Shown: positions 8,426-16,941 of the stretch, piece after piece
Layout of the letters: every line of letters starts with the position of its first letter
Position numbering within the stretch: the stretch's first letter is position 1
Source: an uncultured Ruminococcus sp.
GTDB taxonomy: Bacteria > Bacillota > Clostridia > Oscillospirales > Acutalibacteraceae
Length of the DNA: 40,749 nt
Assembly (NCBI GenBank): GCA_902790475.1
Contig: CADASG010000011.1
Location: 1-40,749, forward strand
Reading direction: 5' to 3'
The notes under the pieces: model-generated
The model's database searches: none
What the model was told of the DNA's origin: nothing
Seen by the model: the letters and a program-made list of their open reading frames with translations, nothing else
Made by a program: the position numbers and the translations under genes

Positions 8426-10498
8426 TTAATCTTCTGCTTCCGCTTTAGCCTGCTCGATCACCTTTTGAGCAACGGTCGCAGGACAATCCTCGTAGCGTGC
8501 GAAGGTAAATTCAAAGCTTCCTCTGCCCTGAGTGATCTGACGGATAAAGGTCGCGAAGTCAGCCATCTCAGCCATGGGAACCTCAGCCTCAACTACCTGA
8601 GTGCCGTTTGCTGCAGGAGACATACCCATAACTCTGCCGCGGCGCTTGTTTACCTCACCCATAACGTCGCCCATGTTGTTGTCGGGAACGTATGCCTTGA
8701 GGCTTCCGATAGGCTCAAGCAGTGTGGGAGCTGCATTGGGGATACCGTTTTTATAAGCCAGAGAAGCGGCTGTTTTGAAGCTCATTTCCGAGGAATCTAC
8801 GGGGTGATATGAACCGTCATAGAGGGTCGCCTTGATGCCGACGGTGGGATAACCTGCCAGCACGCCCTTTTTGATGGAGTCGCGCAGACCCTTTTCTACT
8901 GCCGGGAAGAAGTTCTTGGGAACGGCGCCGCCTACAACGCGCTCTGCAAACTCAAGACCGTCGGTATCGTACGGCTCAAACTCGATCCAAACGTCGCCGA
9001 ACTGACCGTGACCGCCGCTCTGCTTCTTGTATCTGCCCTGTGCGGAAACCTTTTTGCGGATCGTCTCACGGTACGCGATCTTCGGCTTCTGAAGTGAAGC
9101 GTCAACATTATATTTAGATTTGAGTCGGGAGATCACAACGTCAAGGTGCTGCTCGCCCAGACCAGAAACAACCATTTCATGAGTTTCATGGTTTTGTACA
9201 AACTTGATGGTGGGATCCTCGTCGCTGAGCTTGGCAACTGCCTGAGCTACCTTATCCTCGTCGCCCTTCTTGGCAGGATAAATCGCCATGGAGTAGCTGG
9301 AAACGGGATAATCAATACCCTCAAGGATAACCTTGCGAAGCGGTGAGCAAAGAGTATCGCCGGTTTTGGCTGTTGCAAGCTTGGGAATAGCGCCGATATC
9401 TCCTGCGCCGATATAGTCGGCATCGCTCTGCTTTTTACCTGTCATTAAAAGAACCTTGCTTATACGCTCGGGCGCGCCTGTGCGCATGTTGATAACGGGA
9501 ACATCGGGAGAGATCTTACCGGAAACTACCTTGACATAGGAAAGTCTGCCTATGAAGGGGTCAGCTACGGTCTTAAACACGATAGCGGCAGCAGCGCCGT
9601 TTTCGTTTACGGAAATCTCAACCGGCTCGCCGTTTACGTCTACGCCGATCTCATCGCCCTTGTCAGCCGCAGAGGGCGCAAGCCATGTGAGGCTGTTGAG
9701 GAACTGGTCGATAGCAAAGGTATTGTGTGCGTCGCCGCAGAATACGGGACAGATGGAGCCGTCCTTAACGCCCTGGCTGACGCCGAGAATGATCTCCTCG
9801 GGAGTAAACTCCTCGCCCATGATGAACTTGTCGAGAAGCTCCTCGCTGGTTTCTGCAACCGCTTCCTTGATAGCCTCGCGCAGACCTTCCAAACGGCTGC
9901 CCATGTCGGGGAGAGCGGTTTGCTTAACGGTACCGTCGGAGCTGTATTCATAAGCCTTGTAATCAAAAAGATTAACATAGGTGTTTGCCTCTCCGTTTAC
10001 GATATACGGAACCACAACAGGACACACGGAGGGTCCGAAGGTGGATTTCAGGTTTTCAAATACGCGATAAAAACGCGCGTCCTCGTCGCAAAGACCGTTG
10101 ACAAAGAACATCTTGGTAAGACCTGCCTTATCCGCAGCCTCAACCGCCTTTTCGGTTCCGACGTTTACGCCGTCTTTGCCCGAAACTACGATCAGCGCAG
10201 TATCCGCAGCGCGCATACCTTCGGCAACGCCGCCTGCAAAGTCAAAGAGACCGGGGGTGTCGATAAGGTTGATTTTTGTGTTCTTCCACTCTATCGGAGC
10301 AACAGCGGTCATGATGGACGCCTGGCGCTTGATCTCTTCGCTGTCAAAGTCAAGAACGGTATTTCCGTCTGCAATCTTGCCGAGTCTGTCGCTCGCCTTT
10401 GCAAGATAAAGAATGCTCTCAGCTACGCTTGTTTTGCCGCAGCCGCTGTGACCTGCCAGCGCAATGTTAAGAATTTTTTTCGCGTCATATTGTTTCAA
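8426..10498 (-). CDS. elongation factor G paralogue (EF-G2-like) with altered GTPase motifs
   Basis: A 690-residue translational GTPase-fold protein covering all EF-G domains: G domain (1-280), domain II, and domains III-V with the YHPVDSSEMSF segment of domain IV. The P-loop GHSGCGKT is intact (residues 16-23). The G3 motif is DTPGL (80-84) where EF-G has DTPGH, losing the catalytic histidine. G4 reads NGLC at 134-137 in place of NKMD. Switch I ends RQASI instead of RGITI. This places it with the EF-G2-like paralogues rather than the housekeeping FusA, which is normally in the str operon. The start is TTG at 10498, set by AAGGGAG (10507-10513). Own promoter and terminator; cellular role unknown. 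Confidence 0.88.
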   Translation of the reverse strand: MKQYDAKKILNIALAGHSGCGKTSVAESILYLAKASDRLGKIADGNTVLDFDSEEIKRQASIMTAVAPIEWKNTKINLIDTPGLFDFAGGVAEGMRAADTALIVVSGKDGVNVGTEKAVEAADKAGLTKMFFVNGLCDEDARFYRVFENLKSTFGPSVCPVVVPYIVNGEANTYVNLFDYKAYEYSSDGTVKQTALPDMGSRLEGLREAIKEAVAETSEELLDKFIMGEEFTPEEIILGVSQGVKDGSICPVFCGDAHNTFAIDQFLNSLTWLAPSAADKGDEIGVDVNGEPVEISVNENGAAAAIVFKTVADPFIGRLSYVKVVSGKISPDVPVINMRTGAPERISKVLLMTGKKQSDADYIGAGDIGAIPKLATAKTGDTLCSPLRKVILEGIDYPVSSYSMAIYPAKKGDEDKVAQAVAKLSDEDPTIKFVQNHETHEMVVSGLGEQHLDVVISRLKSKYNVDASLQKPKIAYRETIRKKVSAQGRYKKQSGGHGQFGDVWIEFEPYDTDGLEFAERVVGGAVPKNFFPAVEKGLRDSIKKGVLAGYPTVGIKATLYDGSYHPVDSSEMSFKTAASLAYKNGIPNAAPTLLEPIGSLKAYVPDNNMGDVMGEVNKRRGRVMGMSPAANGTQVVEAEVPMAEMADFATFIRQITQGRGSFEFTFARYEDCPATVAQKVIEQAKAEAED

Positions 10499-10575
10499 TG
10501 GTAAAACTCCCTTCGTTATATAAACTCGTTCAAAACAATATTCTTTTAGATAAATATAGCAAATATCCGTTTGCT

Positions 10576-10604
10576 ATTATACCATATTTGTGAGTTTTAA
10601 ACAA
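10576..10604 (-). promoter_or_regulatory. promoter of the EF-G paralogue
   Basis: The minus strand reads TTGTTT, 17 bases, TATAAT (10581-10576), with an extended -10 TGG just before TATAAT. The predicted leader is about 70 bases. Confidence 0.75.
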
Positions 10605-10621
10605 CAATTTTAGAAGAAAAT

Positions 10622-10660
10622 AAAAAAATTCACCCTTTGCCCAATATCGGCAAGGGTGAA
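10622..10660 (-). terminator. terminator of the DD-carboxypeptidase gene
   Basis: On the minus strand a 12-bp stem TTCACCCTTGCC/GGCAAAGGGTGAA (one bulge) is followed by seven T residues. Confidence 0.85.
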
Positions 10661-10743
10661 TTGTGCAAGTTGCTTTTTTTCGGTTTTTTTGACGGTGAAA
10701 TAGCCAAATTTAACAGTGGTTTTTCGTTAATAGTTACCAAAGC

Positions 10744-12117
10744 TTAGAAATTGCGATAGCGTTTTACCTTGCGGCGCTTAGCCATGCGCTTGCGGTGGAT
10801 TTTTGCCACGATGATATAAATGATCAGAATCAGGATAATAATTACCAGGATCATGAGAAACCAGTACGATTGAAAAATCGTACTTATCACATCCAATACA
10901 GCGAGAACTCCGCTGCGGTCAATTTGCTCGGAAGGAACAAGATTAACGGTCGCCAGCTTTTGCAGCTCGGCTTTTTCGTCCGCTCTGTAGTAAACGGTAG
11001 CTGTGCCGACTGCCTTGTCGGGAGACAACGGCGCTTCCAGCGGTAACTCCTCACCCTCCTTTTCTTCTCCGATTTGGGTTTTTACAACAACATTTTTCTC
11101 TTCGATATCCTTTGGAACGACCGCGTTAAGATCCCTTTCGGGAACAAGAGTAACGCTGTTTTTGCCCCATGCCAGCTTTACGTCACGCTCACAAATGGGG
11201 GTAGTGCTGGTTTTTACGGTTTGAAGCTCCAGCGCTGTCAGCGCCCAGCGAAACAGATCGGCAGCATCGGTAAAGGTGTCGTACTCCTCGTACTTGCCCT
11301 CCTCGTAGGGAGCGCCGAGCAGTACCAAAAGATAAGAATGCTTGTCGGCGCTTGCGGAAGTGACAAGACATCTGCCTGCCTGGTCGGTGGTGCCTGTCTT
11401 GATACCCTTGGCATACATATAATAGTATTCGCCGCCGCGGTTTTTGTCAATCATATAGTTGGTGGTGACTACGGGGCTGTCGTCGCCCTCGCAAAGCCAT
11501 TCGGTGGCGTTGCTTATAGTTTCAAAATCGGGCAGCGTCAAAGCGTATTTGGTGATCACATATAAATCACGCGCCGTAGTGTAATGATTCTCGTCGTGCA
11601 GGCCGTCCGGATTCTCAAAATGAGTGTCCTTGCAGCCGAGCTCCTCCGCCTTTTCGTTCATCATTTTGACGAATTTTTTGATGTCGCCGCCGCCCACATA
11701 ATCCGCCAGGGTCAGCGCCGCGTCGTTGCCGGAGGGTACCATCATGCTGTACAGCAGATCCTTGACGGTTATTTTTTCGCCGACATGGTCGCTGAGGTGC
11801 GCCATGGAAGAACCTGTGTTTTTAAGCTGATCGATGATAGACTTTTTTATGGGTACGCGTGTTTTTTCAATATCTGTGACATGCTCATATGCTACGATAT
11901 AGGTCATGATTTTTGTAGTGGAAGCCGGGAAACAGCGCTCGTCGGCGTTCTGCTCAAAAACCGTCTGCCATGTGTCCATATTGACCATTAACACACGCTT
12001 GGACTTAAACTTGACATCATTCGGATAGCTGATGGCTCCCGCGCCGATCACCGCGCACGACAAAAGCGTCATCAGCGCCAAAAGCACGGAAATAATCCTG
12101 AGGGGTAATCTTTTCAT
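10744..12117 (-). CDS. D-alanyl-D-alanine carboxypeptidase (serine PBP, S11 family)
   Basis: Trims the terminal D-Ala of peptidoglycan pentapeptides at the outer face of the membrane. The 457-residue protein has a signal peptide/anchor (residues 1-30). The active-site tetrad is S66-T-T-K69, followed by an SGN motif (PSGNDAA) and KTGT in GIKTGTTDQAG. A C-terminal membrane segment with a strongly basic tail (HRKRMAKRRKVKRYRNF) suggests anchoring at both ends. A GTG at 12126 overlaps the AGGAG site. The ATG at 12117 lies 8 bases after it and is preferred. It follows recG with an 84-base gap holding a palindrome. DacF/DacB-like roles in vegetative or spore wall maturation are possible. Confidence 0.93.
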   Translation of the reverse strand: MKRLPLRIISVLLALMTLLSCAVIGAGAISYPNDVKFKSKRVLMVNMDTWQTVFEQNADERCFPASTTKIMTYIVAYEHVTDIEKTRVPIKKSIIDQLKNTGSSMAHLSDHVGEKITVKDLLYSMMVPSGNDAALTLADYVGGGDIKKFVKMMNEKAEELGCKDTHFENPDGLHDENHYTTARDLYVITKYALTLPDFETISNATEWLCEGDDSPVVTTNYMIDKNRGGEYYYMYAKGIKTGTTDQAGRCLVTSASADKHSYLLVLLGAPYEEGKYEEYDTFTDAADLFRWALTALELQTVKTSTTPICERDVKLAWGKNSVTLVPERDLNAVVPKDIEEKNVVVKTQIGEEKEGEELPLEAPLSPDKAVGTATVYYRADEKAELQKLATVNLVPSEQIDRSGVLAVLDVISTIFQSYWFLMILVIIILILIIYIIVAKIHRKRMAKRRKVKRYRNF

Positions 12118-12150
12118 TCGTTTCACTCCTGTTAATATGATAACCGTTTA

Positions 12151-12185
12151 GGCAATACCGCATAATTCAGGTGTGCGGTGTTGTC
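12151..12185. repeat. palindromic intergenic repeat, GGCAATACCGCA type
   Basis: GGCAATACCGCA (12151-12162) pairs with TGCGGTGTTGTC (12174-12185), allowing G-U pairs, around the loop TAATTCAGGTG. A related left arm (GGCAACACCGCACAATTCA) recurs at 33743-33761, after the CorC-like gene. It lies between recG and the carboxypeptidase gene. Confidence 0.75.
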
Positions 12186-12209
12186 TTTAGTAACGGCGGA
12201 TATCAAAAA

Positions 12210-14255
12210 TCAATTCAGACTGTTTTGTCCTCCGCGGTCAAAAAGCCTGTCGACCTCCGCTTTAAGCAGCCGCAGATCGTCATGGCGCAAATCGCGGTAA
12301 ACGTCAATTATATAATCAGCTGCCTTTTGACTCAACTCAAGGCTTTTGCTGTCGGCAAAATCGGCTATGCTCAGCTGCGGCAAGCCGTGCTGGCGGCTTC
12401 CGAAAAAGTCGCCCGGTCCTCGCAGGCGCAGATCCTCGTCGGCGATCTTGAAACCGTCGTTGGTCTCGCACAGTATCTTTAATCGTTCCGCGGTCTTTTG
12501 ATTTTGGCTGTCGCTGATGAGGATACAATAGGACTGTGCCTCTCCCCTGCCGACTCTTCCGCGCAGCTGATGAAGCTGTGACAGACCGAAGCGCTCGGCG
12601 TTTTCTATCACCATTACCGAGGCGTTTGGAACGTCTACGCCGACTTCTATCACCGTGGTGGCAACGATCAGACTCAGCTCGTTTGCCGCAAATCTCGCCA
12701 TGACCGATTCTTTTTCATCAGATCTCATCTGTCCGTGAACAAGTCCCACGGGGATATCGGCAAATTCCCTGAGCATGAGGTCGGCGGCGTATTCCTCGGC
12801 GGAAGCCACGTTATCGAGCTCGCCTTCCTCTACAAGAGGACAGACTATATATGCCTGACGCCCTTCGGCGATCTCATTTTTTATAAAACGGTATATGCTT
12901 GCGCGCCGCGAGGTATTGACTGCCGCGGTTTTTACGGGCTTGCGCTGCGGAGGGAGCTCGTCGATCACGGAAATATCCAAATCTCCGAAAATGATCAAGC
13001 CCAGTGTGCGCGGTATCGGGGTGGCGCTCAAAACAAGCAGGTGGGGATTCTCTCCCTTGCCGATCAGCTTCGCTCGCTGAGCGACGCCGAAACGGTGCTG
13101 TTCATCTGTGACGGCAAGTCCCAAATCGGCAAAGGCGGTTTTGTCGGTGATCAGTGCGTGAGTGCCGATCACAAGATCCGCACTGCCGTTGGCGATCTGC
13201 TCGCGCACGAGCCGCTTTTCTTTTTCTTTCAGCGCGCCCGTGAGCAGTACAACATTCACGTCGGAGCCCTCAAAAAAACGGCAAAAAGTCTCGTAATGCT
13301 GCCGAGCCAATATTTCGGTGGGCGCCATAAACGCCGCCTGATAGCCGTTTTTTATAACGGTGTAACAGACTGAGGCGGCAACTGCTGTTTTACCTGCGCC
13401 TACGTCTCCCTGCACCAAACGGTTCATGGGAACGGATTTTTGCGTGATATCAGCCACGCAGTCCGATATGGCGCGCTGCTGTGCGCCTGTCATGGTGAAG
13501 GGCAGCAAAGAAGCGAATTCGTCGGAATAGTCAGCCGACACTTTCACGCCGCTGACTCCACGGCTGTGAGTACGCAGATCACGCATTCCGAGATTGAGCA
13601 CCAACAGCTCTTCGCAAATCAACCGTCTGCGCGCGCTGTCCAGCGCCTCACGATCCGAAGGAAAGTGAACGTCGCGCAACGCCTGCCCCAGTTCAATCAG
13701 AGAAAAATGACGCCGTACCTGTTCGGGAATGGGGTCATTGACTTGAGGAGGCAGCATATCCAGCGCCTGACGAACGCAGCCGCGGATCGTCTTGGTGACA
13801 AGTCCTGCTGTCTGACGGTAGATCGGGTGTATCTTAGTGCCCTCGGAGGACTTCGCAAAAGCAGGAGACAGCATATGCGTGCCGTAGGAGTCAATGTTTA
13901 TTTTTCCGTAAAAGAAATATTCTTCGCCCTGCCGCAGCATGGCGCTGATGTAACGGTTATTGAAAAACACCAGCTGCATACTGCCCGTATCGTCATACGC
14001 AACGGTTTTGCTCAGAAGTCGGTTGCCAGACAGCCGCGAATCGGATACGGGGATCCCCACGACCGCCTTGATGCAATAAAGACCTCCGCTCTCGGTATTT
14101 TCAATTTTTTCGGTAACGCTCCAGTCTTCGTAAGTCCTGGGATAAAAGGTGATAAGCTCGCCTACCGTGCGAACTCCCAGCCTCTCAAAAAGCTCGGCGC
14201 GTTTTTCACCCACGCCGTTAAGCGTTGTGAGCGGCGTTTTATATAAGCTTGGCAT
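12210..14255 (-). CDS. recG: ATP-dependent DNA helicase RecG
   Basis: A double-strand DNA translocase that remodels stalled replication forks and Holliday junctions. The 681-residue protein shows the N-terminal wedge/OB region and helicase motif I GDVGAGKTA (near residue 282). It also has the DEQHRFGV motif II segment, SATPIPRT (motif III), and the motif V/VI residues ATTVIEVGVDVPNA and QLRGRVGRG. The C-terminal LRGPGDFFGSRQHG is a RecG signature. The ATG at 14255 has no Shine-Dalgarno; an in-frame TTG at 14267 is the alternative. A terminator-like hairpin ends only about 10 bases upstream of that TTG. Translation may depend on upstream readthrough. Confidence 0.95.
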   Translation of the reverse strand: MPSLYKTPLTTLNGVGEKRAELFERLGVRTVGELITFYPRTYEDWSVTEKIENTESGGLYCIKAVVGIPVSDSRLSGNRLLSKTVAYDDTGSMQLVFFNNRYISAMLRQGEEYFFYGKINIDSYGTHMLSPAFAKSSEGTKIHPIYRQTAGLVTKTIRGCVRQALDMLPPQVNDPIPEQVRRHFSLIELGQALRDVHFPSDREALDSARRRLICEELLVLNLGMRDLRTHSRGVSGVKVSADYSDEFASLLPFTMTGAQQRAISDCVADITQKSVPMNRLVQGDVGAGKTAVAASVCYTVIKNGYQAAFMAPTEILARQHYETFCRFFEGSDVNVVLLTGALKEKEKRLVREQIANGSADLVIGTHALITDKTAFADLGLAVTDEQHRFGVAQRAKLIGKGENPHLLVLSATPIPRTLGLIIFGDLDISVIDELPPQRKPVKTAAVNTSRRASIYRFIKNEIAEGRQAYIVCPLVEEGELDNVASAEEYAADLMLREFADIPVGLVHGQMRSDEKESVMARFAANELSLIVATTVIEVGVDVPNASVMVIENAERFGLSQLHQLRGRVGRGEAQSYCILISDSQNQKTAERLKILCETNDGFKIADEDLRLRGPGDFFGSRQHGLPQLSIADFADSKSLELSQKAADYIIDVYRDLRHDDLRLLKAEVDRLFDRGGQNSLN

Positions 14256-14265
14256 AGTGATAAAC

Positions 14266-14307
14266 AAAAAACGGTCAGCGGAGTAGCCGGGGGCTATCCG
14301 CTAACCG
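14266..14307 (-). terminator. terminator or attenuator between fakA and recG
   Basis: On the minus strand a 15-bp stem with one mismatch and one bulge (14292-14307 with 14272-14288, loop CCC) is followed directly by six T residues (14271-14266). It begins about 20 bases after the fakA stop and ends 10 bases before recG, so recG expression needs readthrough. The arms contain AGCGGTTAGCGGAT, a motif shared with other gaps here. Confidence 0.8.
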
Positions 14308-14325
14308 CTACAATAGTTAGTGAAA

Positions 14326-15978
14326 TTATTCTACGCTGAGGATAAAGTAGTAGATCGGCTGATCGCCCTTGACAAGCGAGATATCGGTGCGTGAGCCGAA
14401 TCTGTCACGCAGCTCCTCGTAAGCTTTCTGCGCGTCATCTTCGGAAACGTCCTCGCCGTAAATCAGGGTGATAAAGGAGGTGTCGCGCTTTACCATGTTC
14501 TTAGCGAGCTTGACAAGCGCTTTAACGGCGTTCTTTTCGGTGATAGTCAGCTTACCGTTTTCCAGCGCGATAATGTCTCCCTCTTTGATCTTCCTGCCGC
14601 CGAATTCGCTGTTGCGTGCCGCAAAGGTCACCAAACCGGTTCCTACTCCGCGAGCAGCGTCCATCATAAGCTGAGCGTTGCTCTCTGCGGAAATCTCGGG
14701 ATCGAAATTCAGCAGCGCCGTCATGCCCTGCGGGATGGTTCTGGTGGGTACAATGGTAACGGTTCTGTCGGTCACCATAGGCACCGTCTGCTCAGCCGCG
14801 AGCACAATATTTTTATTATTGGGAAGCACAAGAACGTTTTTGGCAGGAGTCGCCAGAATAGCCGCGTAGATATCGTCGGTGCTGGGATTCATGCTCTGAC
14901 CGCCGGAAACAACGTTGTTGCAGCCCAAATCAGTAAACAATTTTTTCATGCCTTCACCTGCTGCAACCGCAACAAAACCGAATTCCTCGGTCGGTTCAAC
15001 GGGCTTGAAGGTCTCTTTAGCAGGCTTTTTGGTCTTTTGGTTCGCTGCCTTGGCGTTTTTGTGCTGCTCCTTCATGTTCTCGACCTTAACGGTGAGCAGC
15101 TGACCGAACTCCATGCCCTTTGAGAGCGCGTTGCCCGGCACCTCGGTGTGAACGTGAACCTTGATTATTTCATCATCATTTACAACCACCACGCAGTCGC
15201 CGATGGTTTTTAGGAACTCACGAAGCTCCTCGGGATCGGTCTCGATTTCGGGATCTCTTCCCACAATGAACTCTGTGCAGTAAGTGAACTCTATGTCGTC
15301 GTCAAACTCGGCTGCGGCGCTTTCAAAGGTTTCCAGAGTCGGCTCGTTGGTTTCGTCGAATTCAACCATAACGCCGTCTCTGATAAAGGTGAGCATACCC
15401 TCAAAGATAGAGCAAAGACCCTTGCCGCCTGCGTCTACCACGCCAGCTTTTTTAAGGACAGGAAGCAGCTCCGGTGTGAGCATAAGCGCTTCATTGGCAG
15501 CGTCTGTAATTGTTTGCCATACGTGCAGAACCGAGGTATCCTTTTTGGCAGCCTCTACGCCTGCTTCATAAGCCATTCGCGCTACAGTGAGGATCGTGCC
15601 CTCGGTCGGCTTCATAACGGCTTTATACGCGGCTTCCACGCCGATTCCCAGCGCAGCTGCGATATTCTTGCCGTTTACCTCTTCCATTCCCTTGAGTCCC
15701 TGCGCAAAGCCTCTAAACAAAATAGAGGTGATAACGCCCGAGTTGCCTCTTGCGCCGCGCAGCATGGCGGACGCGGTTATCTCCGCAGCCTCGCCGGCGT
15801 TGACTCCGTCGTATTCCTCAAGCTTTTTCGCGGCAGCCATAATAGTCATGGACATATTGGTACCGGTGTCGCCGTCGGGAACAGGGAAAATATTCAGGTC
15901 GTTGATGTGATTCTTTTGCAAACTGATATTATGTGCGCCTGAAATCACAGCCTGTTTTAAAATTTCTCCGTTGATCAT
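14326..15978 (-). CDS. fakA: fatty acid kinase catalytic subunit FakA-like (DhaK/DhaL-YloV family)
   Basis: A 550-residue YloV-type protein. The N-terminal DhaL-like ATP-binding domain contains FPVPDGDTGTNMSMT (residues 32-46), whose aspartates hold Mg2+, and the GARGNSGVI loop. It is followed by a middle domain and a C-terminal DegV-like domain. In characterised species FakA phosphorylates fatty acids presented by FakB for phospholipid synthesis. No fakB or asp23/yloU gene is next to it here, unlike the common Firmicutes order. The ATG at 15978 follows AAAGGATG. It has its own strong promoter at 16032-16060. Family firm; fatty acid kinase activity by homology. Confidence 0.88.
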   Translation of the reverse strand: MINGEILKQAVISGAHNISLQKNHINDLNIFPVPDGDTGTNMSMTIMAAAKKLEEYDGVNAGEAAEITASAMLRGARGNSGVITSILFRGFAQGLKGMEEVNGKNIAAALGIGVEAAYKAVMKPTEGTILTVARMAYEAGVEAAKKDTSVLHVWQTITDAANEALMLTPELLPVLKKAGVVDAGGKGLCSIFEGMLTFIRDGVMVEFDETNEPTLETFESAAAEFDDDIEFTYCTEFIVGRDPEIETDPEELREFLKTIGDCVVVVNDDEIIKVHVHTEVPGNALSKGMEFGQLLTVKVENMKEQHKNAKAANQKTKKPAKETFKPVEPTEEFGFVAVAAGEGMKKLFTDLGCNNVVSGGQSMNPSTDDIYAAILATPAKNVLVLPNNKNIVLAAEQTVPMVTDRTVTIVPTRTIPQGMTALLNFDPEISAESNAQLMMDAARGVGTGLVTFAARNSEFGGRKIKEGDIIALENGKLTITEKNAVKALVKLAKNMVKRDTSFITLIYGEDVSEDDAQKAYEELRDRFGSRTDISLVKGDQPIYYFILSVE

Positions 15979-16031
15979 AAATGCACATCCTTTTATGTAC
16001 TGAAAAAATAACGCTTATTTCATTCTTTTCT

Positions 16032-16060
16032 ATTATACAGTTTTCCGTCAATTTTTTCAA
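16032..16060 (-). promoter_or_regulatory. promoter of fakA
   Basis: The minus strand reads TTGAAA, 17 bases, TATAAT (16037-16032). It lies between ymdB and fakA and gives a leader of about 45 bases. Confidence 0.75.
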
Positions 16061-16093
16061 TAGCTATTCATCATTTAAATTATAAAAAAAAGT

Positions 16094-16867
16094 CTATTCA
16101 ACGCGGATACTTTCAGCACTTTTGCAGTGTCCGCTGCGTTCGTCAATGTCAAAGATCACCGCCTCAAGCCTGCATTCACCGTCGGCAAGGTCAAACCGTC
16201 GCGGCATTTTGCTTTTGAGCTTGTCGATTATGATCTCGGTTTTTACGCCGAGCACTGAATGGATCACGCCTGTCATACCGGCGTCGGTTATATATCCCGT
16301 GCCGTTAGGCAGCACCTGAGCGTCAGCGGTCTGCACATGGGTATGCGTGCCGAACAAAGCACTGATCCTTCCGTCAAGGTAGTAGCCCATAGCGCGTTTC
16401 TCACTGGTAGCCTCGGCGTGAAAATCAACGATGATCACCTTGCTCTCCGCTTGTCTTAGCAGCCTGTCAACCGTCTCGAAGGCGCACGCCATACCGTTTT
16501 CCATAAATATATTGCCCATAAGATTTATAACGGTGACCATAGTCCTGCCTGTGTCGATATTGATGATACCGCTTCCCGGAGTAGTGCCGTCAGGGAAATT
16601 CGCAGGACGGGCGACAAAAGGCGAGTTGTCAAGATAATCATAAACCTCTCTGCGCCTGAACGCGTGGTTGCCCAGCGTTATCGCGTCCACACCGCTGCAG
16701 AACAGAAAATCGGCTGAAACCGGGGTCAGCCCGTTGCCGTCTGCGGAGTTTTCTCCGTTACAGATAACAAAATCAATGCCCTTGACCTTTTTGAGCGCGG
16801 GCAGCTTTGAGCGCAGGAACCGGCATCCCACACTGCCCACAACGTCACCGATACACATGATCCTCAT
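16094..16867 (-). CDS. ymdB: YmdB-family metallophosphoesterase (cyclic nucleotide phosphodiesterase)
   Basis: A 257-residue dimetal phosphoesterase; B. subtilis YmdB hydrolyses 2',3'- and 3',5'-cyclic nucleotides and affects biofilm and motility decisions. All eight metal ligands known from the family fall at the same residue numbers here: Asp8, Glu39, Asn40, Asn67, His68, His150, His175 and His177. The ATG at 16867 follows a GAGGTG site. It is the third gene of the run yqfC-yqfD-ymdB. A 74-base gap with AACCGCTGATC repeats separates it from yqfD, and fakA downstream has a separate promoter. Confidence 0.93.
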   Translation of the reverse strand: MRIMCIGDVVGSVGCRFLRSKLPALKKVKGIDFVICNGENSADGNGLTPVSADFLFCSGVDAITLGNHAFRRREVYDYLDNSPFVARPANFPDGTTPGSGIINIDTGRTMVTVINLMGNIFMENGMACAFETVDRLLRQAESKVIIVDFHAEATSEKRAMGYYLDGRISALFGTHTHVQTADAQVLPNGTGYITDAGMTGVIHSVLGVKTEIIIDKLKSKMPRRFDLADGECRLEAVIFDIDERSGHCKSAESIRVE

Positions 16868-16887
16868 AAATACACCTCTTTGGAGCA

Positions 16888-16933
16888 GTCAGCTGACAGT
16901 ACTTCTCGCTGATCGCTAACCGCTGATCACTAT
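16888..16933. repeat. intergenic repeat cluster, AACCGCTGATC type
   Basis: The 10-base palindrome GTCAGCTGAC (16888-16897) is followed by CGCTGATC twice (from 16908 and from 16921), flanking GCTAAC. The AGCGGTTAGCG core matches the hairpin arm at 14292-14307. It lies between yqfD and ymdB. Confidence 0.6.
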
Positions 16934-16941
16934 CCACTATA

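Noticed and set aside
12118-12126. GTG start nine bases upstream for the DD-carboxypeptidase (same situation in yqfC, tepA and ftsK)
   Set aside because: In each case the GTG overlaps the Shine-Dalgarno (GGAG[G]TG), leaving no spacer; the next start lies 6-8 bases after it.
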